This document shows positions 24,975-33,820 of a DNA stretch of 64,000 bases, piece by piece. The stretch lies in assembly GCA_937922005.1 (NCBI GenBank), contig CAKZWV010000038.1:22797-86796 (forward strand), read 5' to 3'. The notes under the pieces are model-generated. The model was not told the origin of the DNA. It made no database searches and worked only from the letters and a program-made list of their open reading frames with translations. The translations under genes and the position numbers were made by a program. The DNA comes from an uncultured Clostridia bacterium (lineage in GTDB: Bacteria > Bacillota > Clostridia > Saccharofermentanales > DTU023). The first letter of the stretch is position 1; each line of letters starts with the position of its first letter.

Positions 24975-27900
24975 TTAGCGGAAACTTGCCAAAGAACCGT
25001 CCAAGATTCTTTGATAGGCATCTGTATGGATCGACTTAATCGCCTTATCCATAATTGGCCGGATAATGGGCTGGAATCTCAACATATCGCTGGCTCCCGT
25101 TCCCATAAAGTCAATTTCGCCGTCGTTGACCAAACTGGCCAAATTGCGCTTTCGTCCAAAGCCGGATTCATTAAAGGCGCTGATATCCATGGCAAAACGA
25201 CAACCCAAACTCCGCAGCACCGTCCGGGTTTCCTTGCGTTTTAATAATTCCGTATCTTGCATGTGCATGAGGACTGGGGTGACTTGATACTTGGTACGGA
25301 GAGCCGCTAGGAGCTGGATGTGATAGTCCTCCAGATGGCCATCCTTGCCGAGGGTCACCGCCATGTACATCTTGTTTCCCATAGATAGGACCTGAAGGTT
25401 GGGCAAATCAGTGAGTCCTTCTCTTAAGACCATTTCCGCCCCCAACAAATAATCCATGCCCCTTTCGTCTAAAAGTTCCTTAATCCCATCAAAAGCATCT
25501 TGCCTCCGATCCAGGAACTGACCCAGATTCATGGTTAGTGGATCGAAAGTGGGGCAAATCCACAGAGCCTGGCAGCCCTGAAGTTTCAAGAGGTCAAGCA
25601 TAGCTGCCGTTCCCCGGGCATCCACAGGGCTAAAAGCTCCCATATTAGGTAGGATATTAATCAGACAATCGACAAACTGATAGGTGACAGGTGTCTTCTG
25701 AGCCTTGAGCTGTTCCATGAAGTTCCAGCTAATATTGTCATCAGCCGGCATTGGAGCTGGAGCTAGTCTGGCCTTTGGATCTTCCTGAGCTGATGTTTCA
25801 GTATTCTCTGAGGAGACTTCCTCATTGACGTCCTTGGGGGCATTCTGAAAGCTTGCCTCGGGAGCTTCCCGGTCACTTGCCTTATCGTCTGCATGATCTT
25901 GCTTCGCAGGGGCTGGAATTTCAGGAGCTAGCTTGGAAACAGGGTCTTTCATCTCCAGTTCCTGACTTTCCGGGGCAGGAGCCTTAGAAACAGGTACATC
26001 CATAACTGCTGTCTCTAAAATAGTTTTTTCTGGAATTGGTGTTGGCGGGATCAAAGGGGATGGAGCTGGAGCCTTGGATGCTTTAGGGACTGGAGGTCTT
26101 GTCACAGCCACACTCTGCAGCCAGGGGGCCCCTGGGAACGCCTGAGCCTTCTTTTCTTGTTCAGGCCCCTCTTCCTCCGTGCGTACTTCCGCTGAGGCCG
26201 ACTTATGATGCTCCTCAGTAAAATCTTCTGCCAAGAGGCTTTGCTGCTCCTTTTTAAACTCTTCCCCTAAGCCAAAGGGCTTTTTGGTAGGAGTGGCTAA
26301 GTCTGAAAGAGCGGCTTGCTTTTCTGCCAAGGGCGGCATTACCGGTCCCGCAGGAGCTAAGCCACTTGGGATAGCAGGTGTAGAAGAAGCCGACCTAGGC
26401 ATTGAAGCAGGGTTGGGGAATGAAGTAGGTATGGCAGAAGAAGTAAGCCCACTCGAAGGAATTTTGGACCAGTATGACATGGAGTCAGCTTTACTAGATG
26501 CTAGCGTGGCAGGAGATTCGGAAGGCGTTTCTTCTTTAGCTGCCTGTCCTGCTTTGCTCATCTGGTCAGCTTGATTATCCTGCTTATCCTGTTCCTCTTT
26601 AGCAGCTTTATCAATATCGAAGGCCTGTTCTTGTTTGACAACTTTCTCCTCGTGTTTGTTCTTGCCAAGGGAGAATTTACCTTTCAGACCAAAGAAGCCT
26701 TTATCCGCTTCTTTCTTGGGCTCTGAACTGGGCTCGTTCTCCAGGTCGGTCTGGACCTCGGCCGGAGCAGGCTCTTTTTGGTCCATGAAGAAGGGCTTGG
26801 GCACTTCTTTTTCTGGAGCTTGCGATGCCACGGCCTCGTCTTTGCTAGCTTCTGACTCTTTCGAAGTCGCTTTCTTGCCTTCTTTCTTGCCAAAGCCCAA
26901 GAGGGCAGCCAAGGACTTCGCCTCATGGCTGGGAGACGGGCTCAGATCTTGATCTTTCTCTGCTAGGGTCCCTTCCTGGGCAGGTAGGGCCTTGTCGGCT
27001 GGGACACCGGCAGGGGCCTGCTCAGCTTTGTCGGCAGAGCCAAAACCTGTCTTAGCTACGGGTGCAGGGGCTGAGCTGGAAGCTACAGGCTCCTCATCCT
27101 CCTGACGCTTAGACCCAAAGTGGGGCAGTGAAAACTTTGACTTAGCCTTAGGCTCTTCTTTGGCCCCTGGGCTGGACGCCGCAGGGGCTTGACCAGCCTT
27201 GCCGTGATCTTGTGGCACTGGGGTGCTCATAGGACCTTGACGGACCGTCCGCCCCTGGTCTCGAGCGGCCTGGACCCAGGGGGCGACCCAGTCTTGTGTA
27301 TTCTTATTGGCTACCTCATCGCCACTGACATCAATTGCTTGCCGGGCATTATAGTAGTCAGTATGTTTACGGAGGCTAAAGGCACTGCTATCTAGGGAAA
27401 CTCCCATGGCCTCTAGCTTATCCAGGGCCTCAAAAGGATCTCGCTTGCCTCCCTCACTCGTCGTGGTTGCCTCATTGATCTGGTCCACGATATCCAAGGG
27501 ATCCATATGTTTGCGAACGGGTTTATTATCTTCATCATGGGCAACAGCCTTGTCAGCAGAGGTCGGAGTCTTCTTACTGGCAGGATGTTCTCCAGCCTTG
27601 TCGGTTTTTAGAGGAGCCGTCGACTCTCCCCAGGGCTCAGATGCCTTTTCAGGGGCCACAGGAGAAACCGGGGCCACAGGAGATACCGGGGCCACAGGAG
27701 ACATAGGAGACAAAGATTCAACAGAAGATACGGGAGGAACAGGAGAAACTGCGGCTGTCGGAGCCTCTCCCGGCCCAGAATACGCTAAGTCAGAGCTTTG
27801 AGTCGGCAAGGCCTCGGAAGACTTTCTCTCATCCTTGGATACTGTCTCGCTTGGAGCGAAGGGTGCTACAGAAGAAGGACTGGAATGAACAGAAGTCGGT

Positions 27901-29183
27901 GTAGAACTCATTGACGAGGGAGCAAGGTCGGGATCCGTTAGCGAAGGCGAGGCCTGATGTTCCAGCTGTTCTAGGGCATTGGCTGCTGCCCGATCCGCCT
28001 TTTCGCTCGGCAGGGTAGGCAGGGACTCAAAGGCTAAGCCTTGTCTATTCTTTGTGAAGTTTTCCTCAGTCTCCTGGGAAGGGACCTCTAGATTGTTGTT
28101 GAAAAAGCGTTCACGGTTGAGGCGGTCTAACTCCTCCGCCCGGAGTATAGCCTGTTGACGCTCTCTTTGCTTGCGCTGGAGCTCCTGACGGCGAGTCATT
28201 TCTTCAGCTTCAACCGTCTCCTCCCGAGCTTTCATTTTTTGCATCATGGCCAGGTCAGTCTTGCGTTTTTCTTCTAGAAGCTTCCTGCTCCGCTCTTCTA
28301 ACTCAGGATTGGAGGCAACCCGATCCGCAGCTGCCTCTAAGGAAGCTTTGCTCTGCAGGGCGGCCTCCTGGATGTCTGCCAGATCACTATGGACGCTCTT
28401 GGGACGAGGAACAAGGCTGGCCGCAGGGGCCTTGACGGACACGGGGCTCAGGCCCGCTTTGCCTGGCCAGGTTGAACTCAGAGGATGACCCTGCTCGTGG
28501 TCTTCTGGTTCTTCCGAAGGCGAAGCAAAATCTGGGACGATCTTCTTGCCCCAGGCAGGGGTGGAAGCCAGCTCTTTTTGATATTCCCGGGCTCGATTCA
28601 CAACCTTACTGTCAAGGCTAGATTGAGAAGAGCTATCCGGGGCTTCCCCCTGATCAAAGAAAGCCTGCTGCGAATTTGGGAAGGCTGCTTCCTGAAAGAC
28701 ACCCTCCGATGGAATGGAGCGGGACGTCAGAGAGTCCGTCAGCCCGGTCATAGGCAAGTCTGCCGTCGCTATGTCAGGGAGGTCTCCCTCATCATCCAGT
28801 CCCTCCGAGGGGACCGAACTAGGATGGTGGCCAAAGAAAGAATTGGATTGAGACAGATGCTGAAAGGCCTCATTTTCCGATTTCGTGGCAGACTGAAAAT
28901 TGCCAGAGGCGAAGGCCTTCTTGCTTTTGAAGGGCTCAGGGCTCGAGGGATCCTGGCCCGGTCCTACAGGGTCAAAAAAGCTCTTTTGATTGGCATAATT
29001 CGCCTCGCTCGGTTCAGCCTGGTCCGGTAGCTCATCTCCTGCTTGGGGCTCTGCTCCGTACGGGGGCACGGGGCCAGAGGACATGTCACGAAAAAGCGAG
29101 GTTTTAGGGGACGTTTGGGGCTGAAAAAATGGTGATTCTGACATACTAGCATCATCATGTAAATTCGGATCAATATTTTGCAT
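24975..29183 (-). CDS. Giant, largely disordered protein ending in a CpsB-like PHP domain without metal ligands
   Basis: 1,402 residues, with no signal peptide or membrane segment seen. Residues 1-1145 are low complexity, rich in Ala, Pro, Glu, Lys and Ser. A charged helical stretch likely to form a coiled coil spans about 290-355, and short Val-Ala-Pro-Val repeats occur near 490-515. Paired-Phe motifs recur (SPFFQP, KSFFDP, NSFFGH, QAFFDQ, KPFFMD, KGFFGL). The last 255 residues follow the order of CpsB/YwqE PHP phosphatases: LDRRQDAFDGIKELL and YLLGAEMVL are recognisable. However the DIHCHILPG, TPHY, HPER and SDAH metal sites read DCLINILPN, CPTFD, MHMQD and TGASD. I infer a pseudoenzyme or scaffold. 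AAAGG precedes the start. Confidence 0.6.
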   Translation of the reverse strand: MQNIDPNLHDDASMSESPFFQPQTSPKTSLFRDMSSGPVPPYGAEPQAGDELPDQAEPSEANYANQKSFFDPVGPGQDPSSPEPFKSKKAFASGNFQSATKSENEAFQHLSQSNSFFGHHPSSVPSEGLDDEGDLPDIATADLPMTGLTDSLTSRSIPSEGVFQEAAFPNSQQAFFDQGEAPDSSSQSSLDSKVVNRAREYQKELASTPAWGKKIVPDFASPSEEPEDHEQGHPLSSTWPGKAGLSPVSVKAPAASLVPRPKSVHSDLADIQEAALQSKASLEAAADRVASNPELEERSRKLLEEKRKTDLAMMQKMKAREETVEAEEMTRRQELQRKQRERQQAILRAEELDRLNRERFFNNNLEVPSQETEENFTKNRQGLAFESLPTLPSEKADRAAANALEQLEHQASPSLTDPDLAPSSMSSTPTSVHSSPSSVAPFAPSETVSKDERKSSEALPTQSSDLAYSGPGEAPTAAVSPVPPVSSVESLSPMSPVAPVSPVAPVSPVAPEKASEPWGESTAPLKTDKAGEHPASKKTPTSADKAVAHDEDNKPVRKHMDPLDIVDQINEATTTSEGGKRDPFEALDKLEAMGVSLDSSAFSLRKHTDYYNARQAIDVSGDEVANKNTQDWVAPWVQAARDQGRTVRQGPMSTPVPQDHGKAGQAPAASSPGAKEEPKAKSKFSLPHFGSKRQEDEEPVASSSAPAPVAKTGFGSADKAEQAPAGVPADKALPAQEGTLAEKDQDLSPSPSHEAKSLAALLGFGKKEGKKATSKESEASKDEAVASQAPEKEVPKPFFMDQKEPAPAEVQTDLENEPSSEPKKEADKGFFGLKGKFSLGKNKHEEKVVKQEQAFDIDKAAKEEQDKQDNQADQMSKAGQAAKEETPSESPATLASSKADSMSYWSKIPSSGLTSSAIPTSFPNPASMPRSASSTPAIPSGLAPAGPVMPPLAEKQAALSDLATPTKKPFGLGEEFKKEQQSLLAEDFTEEHHKSASAEVRTEEEGPEQEKKAQAFPGAPWLQSVAVTRPPVPKASKAPAPSPLIPPTPIPEKTILETAVMDVPVSKAPAPESQELEMKDPVSKLAPEIPAPAKQDHADDKASDREAPEASFQNAPKDVNEEVSSENTETSAQEDPKARLAPAPMPADDNISWNFMEQLKAQKTPVTYQFVDCLINILPNMGAFSPVDARGTAAMLDLLKLQGCQALWICPTFDPLTMNLGQFLDRRQDAFDGIKELLDERGMDYLLGAEMVLREGLTDLPNLQVLSMGNKMYMAVTLGKDGHLEDYHIQLLAALRTKYQVTPVLMHMQDTELLKRKETRTVLRSLGCRFAMDISAFNESGFGRKRNLASLVNDGEIDFMGTGASDMLRFQPIIRPIMDKAIKSIHTDAYQRILDGSLASFR

Positions 29184-29501
29184 GGCGGACCTTTCTCTCT
29201 TTCAAGCTAACTTATTCGCTAAGCCGCTGGTAAAACCCTCCTATTCCCGGTATAGGCGGGCCAGAACCCAAAAACGCAGGCACACCAGAAAGCACGCTAG
29301 GACCGGGCCGGGGCCAACCGACTCAGTCTGCCTCTGGTAGGGACATGCCCTTCTAACGAAGGCTGGGGTCTGCAGGAGTCCAAGGGGCAAAAACAAATGT
29401 TTGGCAAACTTCCAGGAATTGGACCTACCTGTCTATGACATGGATTGCAGTAAGTATACCATTTTTCGCCTCTTTTTGCTATGAAAAAACCCTTGCCCGA
29501 C
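29184..29501 (-). other. 318-base gap: long leader or unidentified small RNA
   Basis: No coding frame is convincing. On the minus strand an extended -10 (TGG-TATACT; TATACT at 29453-29458) would start a transcript near 29446, leaving a leader of about 260 bases before the 1,402-residue protein. The leader can fold: GTCCAA...TTGGAC, CCTTC-GTTA-GAAGG, and GGTAGG...CCTACC. It lacks the conserved SRP RNA, tmRNA and RNase P signatures. A riboswitch, a 6S-like RNA or a plain leader all remain possible. Confidence 0.35.
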
Positions 29502-30512
29502 CTACTGCCCTCGTTTTCTCCTTTCATCAACATAGTGGATGCAGGAAGCGCAGATGTCATCAATGGTCCGGCTACTCTCCCAGCCCAGGACCTCTTTGGC
29601 CTTTTTTACATCGGCATAGTAGATGGCCAAGTCGCCTGGCCGCCTGGGCCCGATACGATATGGAATAGGGACCCCAGCTGCCTGGGAAAAGGCTTGGATG
29701 ATTTGTAGGACGGAAGTTCCGTGACCAGTCCCCAGGTTGATCGCCTCGACCCCCGGATGGTGGAAGGCATAGTCCAGGGCTGCCACGTGCCCCTCTGCCA
29801 AGTCGCAAACATGAACATAGTCCCGGACCCCAGTGCCATCGACCGTATCGTAGTCATCCCCAAAAACTTGTAGTTCAGGGAGTTTTTTACCATAAACCTG
29901 GCAGAGATAGGGCAAAAGATTATTGGGAATCCCCTGGGGATCTTCTCCAATCAAGCCTGACGGGTGGGCCCCTCCCGGATTAAAATACCGCAAATTCACT
30001 CCCGCAAAACCGGGCTTTGTCTTAGCAAAATCACAAATAATCTGTTCCAGCATCCCCTTGCTTTGTCCATATGGGTTATAGGGCGCCACCGGAATTCCCT
30101 CATCTAGGACTGGCCCCTGGTCCCGACGGTAGACCGTGGCCGACGAAGAAAAGATCAGGATCTGACAGGCATGGCGATCCATGGCCTGAAGAAGGCGGAT
30201 CCCCGATAAAAGATTATTTTCATAGTATTTCAGGGGGTTTTCCACCGACTCGCCCACCGCCTTATAGCCTGCGAAATGCACCACCGCATCGGGCTTTTCT
30301 CTGCGAAAAAGAGCATCTACGGCTTCTTGGCAGCGAAAATCCACCTCCCAAAAATTCATTTTTTTCCCCAGGAGCTCCTCCAGGGCAGACAAAGCTTGGG
30401 GTTGGCTATTGGCAAAATTATCCGCCAAAACGAGGTCGTATCCTGCTTCTGCCAGGGCTACCGCCGTATGACTGCCCAGGTAGCCTGTTCCCCCTGTCAA
30501 TAAAACTTTCAT
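29502..30512 (-). CDS. galE: UDP-glucose 4-epimerase
   Basis: Short-chain-dehydrogenase-fold enzyme interconverting UDP-glucose and UDP-galactose, for galactose use or cell-surface sugars. The NAD motif GGTGYLGSH is near residue 8, the catalytic Ser region is SSSATVY, and the YxxxK motif is in YNPYGQSK. RYFNPGGAHPSGLIGEDP and the distal RRPGDLAIYYAD are family signatures. The ATG at 30512 has AAGGAG six bases upstream; a TTG six codons earlier is in frame but unsupported. 337 residues is a normal length. galK is far away, so it may be expressed separately. Confidence 0.95.
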   Translation of the reverse strand: MKVLLTGGTGYLGSHTAVALAEAGYDLVLADNFANSQPQALSALEELLGKKMNFWEVDFRCQEAVDALFRREKPDAVVHFAGYKAVGESVENPLKYYENNLLSGIRLLQAMDRHACQILIFSSSATVYRRDQGPVLDEGIPVAPYNPYGQSKGMLEQIICDFAKTKPGFAGVNLRYFNPGGAHPSGLIGEDPQGIPNNLLPYLCQVYGKKLPELQVFGDDYDTVDGTGVRDYVHVCDLAEGHVAALDYAFHHPGVEAINLGTGHGTSVLQIIQAFSQAAGVPIPYRIGPRRPGDLAIYYADVKKAKEVLGWESSRTIDDICASCIHYVDERRKRGQ

Positions 30513-30564
30513 ATCCTTCTCCTTCCCCAATATTCCTGCAAGTATGCTCTTTTCAATCGCAAAC

Positions 30565-30609
30565 TTTCCTCAACTGGGTCTTTTTCCTCAACTAGATCTT
30601 TTCCTCAAC
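30565..30609. repeat. Three-unit 17-18 base tandem repeat between galE and the DUF4364 gene
   Basis: TTTCCTCAAC occurs at 30565, 30583 and 30600, with similar bases between copies. A variant of the genome-wide motif (CAAATATTCT) follows directly at 30609-30618. Confidence 0.55.
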
Positions 30610-30627
30610 AAATATTCTCGCTGGCAA

Positions 30628-30656
30628 TTGTCTCCCCCCGATTTTTCGTCTAGAAT
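30628..30656 (+). promoter_or_regulatory. Promoter of the DUF4364 gene
   Basis: TTGTCT (30628-30633) and TAGAAT (30651-30656) are separated by 17 bases, upstream of the only rightward gene here. Confidence 0.65.
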
Positions 30657-30667
30657 GGGGCCTAGAC

Positions 30668-30719
30668 GCCCAACTATGGTGGGCATTTTTTACCGTCCCT
30701 TCGACGGTGTTTTTACGGT
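30668..30719 (+). promoter_or_regulatory. Tandem terminator-like hairpins in the DUF4364 leader (candidate attenuator)
   Basis: Hairpin one is GCCCA-N7-TGGGC followed by ATTTTTT. Hairpin two is ACCGTC-N5-GACGGT followed by GTTTTT. Directly after comes ACGGTAAGGAGG, whose ACGGT can also pair with the ACCGT of hairpin two and would then mask the ribosome site. This gives two mutually exclusive folds between promoter and start codon. Confidence 0.5.
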
Positions 30720-30731
30720 AAGGAGGCTTCT

Positions 30732-31487
30732 ATGCCAATCATCGACCCTGACTCTATTCATGATTCTTTCGACCCCTCTTCCAATGATTCTTCTTCAGAG
30801 GCCTCTTTAGAGGCTTCTTCAGTGGCTTCTTTAGATGCTTCCCATCCTTCAGAGGGGCTGTCCTTTGATCTTGCCCCGGACATGCCCCCCCGTTTTGCCG
30901 CTCTCGAAGAGACGGAAGGCCTACCCGGGGAGCCTGAAGGCAGTCTCCCCCGCCTGCTCCGCTTGACAGTCCTAGTCTATGTCACCCAACTCTTAGGAAC
31001 AGCCGACCCTGAAAGTCTTAAAGCGGCCCTTGTAGAAAGCCAGTACTTCGACTATTTCCAGGCGGCCACCCTCCTCGATGACGCCCTCCAGCGTAAGCTC
31101 CTCGACCGCTTCATCCAGAAGAACGAGCGAGTACGGACTAGCACTGGGGATCCTATTGCCCGGATCAGCGTAGCCCCCCTGGGGCTATCCCTCCTGGAAG
31201 CCTATGGGGGACAGATTCCTCCAGCTGTCAAGGAATATTTGTCTGGGGTCCTAGGTGGGTCGGAGGCCTTCGCCTACAAACACTCTCTGAACGTCAGCGC
31301 CTCCTCAGACCGAGGTCAAACCGTCACCTTCGAGGCCAATACGCCCGAGCGGCTCAGCCTGGTCTACGACTTTACCAACCCTGAAGCGGCTGAGCGCTTT
31401 GCCCAGCTCTGCGCCAATCGACCGACCTATGTCTACCACGCCATCCGCCAGCTAATTGAAAAGATGTCTGAAAAGCCAGACATCTAA
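30732..31487 (+). CDS. DUF4364-family protein
   Basis: 251 residues. The first 65 are acidic and Ser-rich and look disordered. The rest matches the layout of DUF4364: a winged-helix-like N-terminal part (LRLTVLVYVTQLLG...YFDYFQAATLLDDALQRKLL), then GLSLLEAYGGQIPPAVKEYL, and a beta-rich C-terminal domain. The family is common in Bacillota and is thought to bind DNA, but no role is established. AAGGAGG supports the start. Its stop overlaps the obg stop on the other strand by four bases. Confidence 0.7.
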   Translation: MPIIDPDSIHDSFDPSSNDSSSEASLEASSVASLDASHPSEGLSFDLAPDMPPRFAALEETEGLPGEPEGSLPRLLRLTVLVYVTQLLGTADPESLKAALVESQYFDYFQAATLLDDALQRKLLDRFIQKNERVRTSTGDPIARISVAPLGLSLLEAYGGQIPPAVKEYLSGVLGGSEAFAYKHSLNVSASSDRGQTVTFEANTPERLSLVYDFTNPEAAERFAQLCANRPTYVYHAIRQLIEKMSEKPDI

Positions 31488-32965
31488 AATATGCTGCTGG
31501 CATCCTCATCCGTAAACTCTAGAGGAGCACCCTGAATGAGGATCGTATCCCCATCTTGGATCCCAAAATCCTTGAGAGCCCGGTTCACCCCCTTACTCTC
31601 CAGTTGTCGCTGGAAATAATGGGTCGACTCAAGGTCATTAAAATTGGTGGACGCCCAGAGGTGTTCAATCCAATCACCCTGAAGCTCCACCTCCCCATCT
31701 TCGTTGCGCACAACTGTAAAGAGGGACGAGGCCCGGTAGGTCAAAGCCCGGATTTTCTCTCCCTTGCTATTTGTGATTTCTTCCTCAAATATTCCCTTTT
31801 CGGCCAAAGCCTTGCGTTTCGCTTCCGTAAATTCGACTTTCTTCTTCAGAGCTGCAGGATCCTGAGCCCCACTTGCTTCAGCCAGTCCTCTCTTCCATGG
31901 AGCCGTCCCCGCTCCTGTCCGCTCTTCCTCTTCTGCAAATTTTCCCTGGGCCGTGAGAATGCGGACGATATGTTTTTGCAGATCTTCTAGGCCCTGGCGG
32001 GTGGCTGCTGAAATGGCCACGGTCTCGATGTCTTGCTTCTTAAAATACTCCTGAATTTCTGCAAGACGTTCTTTGGGAGTGACATCGATTTTATTGAGAA
32101 CGACCAGGATAGCCTTATCAAGGAGCTTGGGGGCCTGGCCCATGCCGGTCCCCTCTCGCCGCCCATATTGGTCCAATTCTTGGTGGATGACCTCATAATC
32201 TTCGATTGCCGTCCTCCCCTCCCATTCTGAGCAGTCTAATACTTGAAGGAGGATAGCGCACCGCTCGGCATGGCGAAGGAATTCCAGGCCCAAGCCTACC
32301 CCCTCTGCTGCTCCTTCAATAAGGCCGGGCAGGTCAGCCAAGACAAAGCTCTTGTCTTGGTAGGTTACAACACCCAACTGGGGTTGCAGGGTAGTGAAAG
32401 GATAGGAGGCAATTTTGGCCTTGGCGGCGCTGAGACTAGCTAAGAGGGTAGATTTGCCCGCATTGGGGAAACCAATTAGTCCGACGTCGGCAATAAGTTT
32501 TAGCTGGAGATTCAGTTGCAAGGTCGTGGCAGGAAAGCCTGCCTCAGCGAAATTGGGGGCCTGACGGACAGAATTGGCAAAGTGACAATTCCCCCGCCCC
32601 CCATCGCCTCCCCGGGCCAAGAGGGCGAACTCCCCGTCCTGGTCTAGGTCAAAAAGTAGCTGGCCCGTCTCTTGGTCATAGATCTGGGTTCCAACGGGGA
32701 CCTGAATGACCAAATCCTCCCCATTTTTTCCAAAACACCGGTCTTTTGTGCCAGGTGCACCGTCTTCAGCTCGGAAATGATGTTTAAAGCGGAAGTCTTG
32801 GAGAGTATTTTTGCTGGATACTGCCTGGAAAAAGACCGAACCTCCCTTACCCCCATCTCCTCCGTCTGGACCGGCATTGGGATTATATTTAATGCGTTTA
32901 AAGGAGACGCACCCATCTCCTCCCTTGCCGGATTGAATTTCAATATCTACATGGTCAAAAAACAT
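31484..32965 (-). CDS. obg: GTPase Obg (CgtA)
   Basis: Essential GTPase acting in 50S ribosome maturation and stress control. It shows the glycine-rich Obg fold (IQSGKGGDGCVSFKRIKY...GGDGGKGG), the G domain with P-loop GFPNAGKSTLL, DLPGLIEGA, NKIDV and SAATRQG, and a C-terminal OCT domain (about 420-490). The ATG at 32965 has GGGAGG six bases upstream; the frame continues 15 codons further without a site. Its placement after rplU-prp-rpmA is the classic Bacillota order. It carries a GGAATATTTG motif. Confidence 0.96.
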   Translation of the reverse strand: MFFDHVDIEIQSGKGGDGCVSFKRIKYNPNAGPDGGDGGKGGSVFFQAVSSKNTLQDFRFKHHFRAEDGAPGTKDRCFGKNGEDLVIQVPVGTQIYDQETGQLLFDLDQDGEFALLARGGDGGRGNCHFANSVRQAPNFAEAGFPATTLQLNLQLKLIADVGLIGFPNAGKSTLLASLSAAKAKIASYPFTTLQPQLGVVTYQDKSFVLADLPGLIEGAAEGVGLGLEFLRHAERCAILLQVLDCSEWEGRTAIEDYEVIHQELDQYGRREGTGMGQAPKLLDKAILVVLNKIDVTPKERLAEIQEYFKKQDIETVAISAATRQGLEDLQKHIVRILTAQGKFAEEEERTGAGTAPWKRGLAEASGAQDPAALKKKVEFTEAKRKALAEKGIFEEEITNSKGEKIRALTYRASSLFTVVRNEDGEVELQGDWIEHLWASTNFNDLESTHYFQRQLESKGVNRALKDFGIQDGDTILIQGAPLEFTDEDASSIF

Positions 32966-33036
32966 AGACCACCTCCCCTGATGTCTGTCTCCAGCCCCTG
33001 GGCTGGGCAAGGGCCAAGGTTAACTTCTGCCCCTGC

Positions 33037-33059
33037 AAAAAAGCCCGTTAGTTAACGCT
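33037..33059 (-). terminator. Imperfect terminator-like hairpin in the obg leader
   Basis: On the minus strand AGCGTTA and TAACGGGCT pair with one bulged G, followed by six T, about 70 bases before obg. With the stronger hairpin upstream it may attenuate read-through from rpmA. Confidence 0.45.
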
Positions 33060-33123
33060 CCGTCAACTCTGCCTCTATAAAAAATGACCTTGGCCTAAGG
33101 CTAGGTTGATTCCTATTCCTATC

Positions 33124-33158
33124 AAAAAGAGCTCTTGGCCACGAGGGCTAAGAGCTCT
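33124..33158 (-). terminator. Intrinsic terminator between rpmA and obg
   Basis: AGAGCTCTTAGCC and GGCCAAGAGCTCT form a long stem with one mismatch, followed by TTTTT on the minus strand. The 324-base gap between rpmA and obg holds this, the hairpin at 33037-33059 and a perfect GCATTTC-TCTAG-GAAATGC hairpin near 33169-33187, with no coding frame. Confidence 0.8.
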
Positions 33159-33289
33159 ACGGTCCTAGCATTTCTCTAGGAAATGCCAGGTCTCTTGGTC
33201 AGTCACTTTCCTCTTAGTATACTCTCGCAGAGATAGACCAACCAGGCCACATGCTAGGCATGTAAACCAATTCGAACGAATGTGACCAA

Positions 33290-33592
33290 CTAGGCAATCG
33301 CCTGATCAGCTTCGGTCAGCGGATAGACACTAACTTTTCTCCGTTCCCGATTGATCCGCTCGAATTTAACATAGCCATCAATCTTGGCAAATAAGGTATC
33401 ATCTTTGCCCAGGCCTACATTCTCGCCCGGATGGATTTTGGTTCCTCTTTGCCGGTAAATAATGCTTCCAGCTGTGCAATGTTGACCATCGCCAATTTTC
33501 AGGCCAAGACGCTGTGAGCGAGAGTCACGACCGTTCTTAGAACTGCCGACTCCCTTTTTGCTGGAGAAAAACTGTAAACTAATTCTTTCCAT
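33290..33592 (-). CDS. rpmA: Ribosomal protein bL27 with cleavable N-terminus
   Basis: Large-subunit protein near the peptidyl-transferase centre, 100 residues. It begins MERISLQFFSSKKGVGSSKNG. In Bacillota the leader ending in LQFF is removed by the Prp protease, so the mature end would be SSKKG; the usual residue after the cut is Ala, here Ser. The body (SQRLGLKIGDGQHCTAGSIIYRQRGTKIHPG) is a normal L27. The frame extends 55 codons upstream into the intergenic region but lacks a ribosome site there. Confidence 0.95.
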   Translation of the reverse strand: MERISLQFFSSKKGVGSSKNGRDSRSQRLGLKIGDGQHCTAGSIIYRQRGTKIHPGENVGLGKDDTLFAKIDGYVKFERINRERRKVSVYPLTEADQAIA

Positions 33593-33820
33593 TTTCTTAC
33601 TCCTTCGTATGTGTGTTCCTAGGCTTATAGAGATCTCTCCTGACAGCCTAGGTGATCTGCCTACTTGGGGATCGCATCTACCAAGCCATACGCCTAACTT
33701 AGCGCTTGTCTTAGCAATTTCCTTAGCTTTGTTTTGCTCTTTGAGGCTTCGTTCCATCTGCAGCTTTTCTTTACTTTCTAGGCTTTGTTTAGTCCTATAA
33801 GTTAAGCCTCTTTTCTATGC

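Noticed and set aside
27641..27720. DNA repeat inside the giant gene (GGGGCCACAGGAGA units)
   Set aside because: It simply encodes the Val-Ala-Pro-Val-Ser-Pro protein repeat and needs no separate element.
28485..29030. A 181-codon plus-strand frame opposite the giant protein gene
   Set aside because: It lies antisense to a well-supported low-complexity gene, has no ribosome site, and its Arg/Leu-rich composition is a by-product of the sense strand.
29190..29446. SRP RNA, tmRNA or RNase P RNA in the 318-base gap
   Set aside because: The GGAAGGAAGCA-type SRP loop, tmRNA tag region and RNase P core motifs are all missing.
29297..29563. An 88-codon minus-strand frame between galE and the giant gene
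   Set aside because: It begins inside galE in another frame, and its sequence has no family features or start signal.
30071..30595. A 174-codon plus-strand frame opposite galE
   Set aside because: It is antisense to clear galE coding sequence and very Pro-rich, with no recognisable domain.
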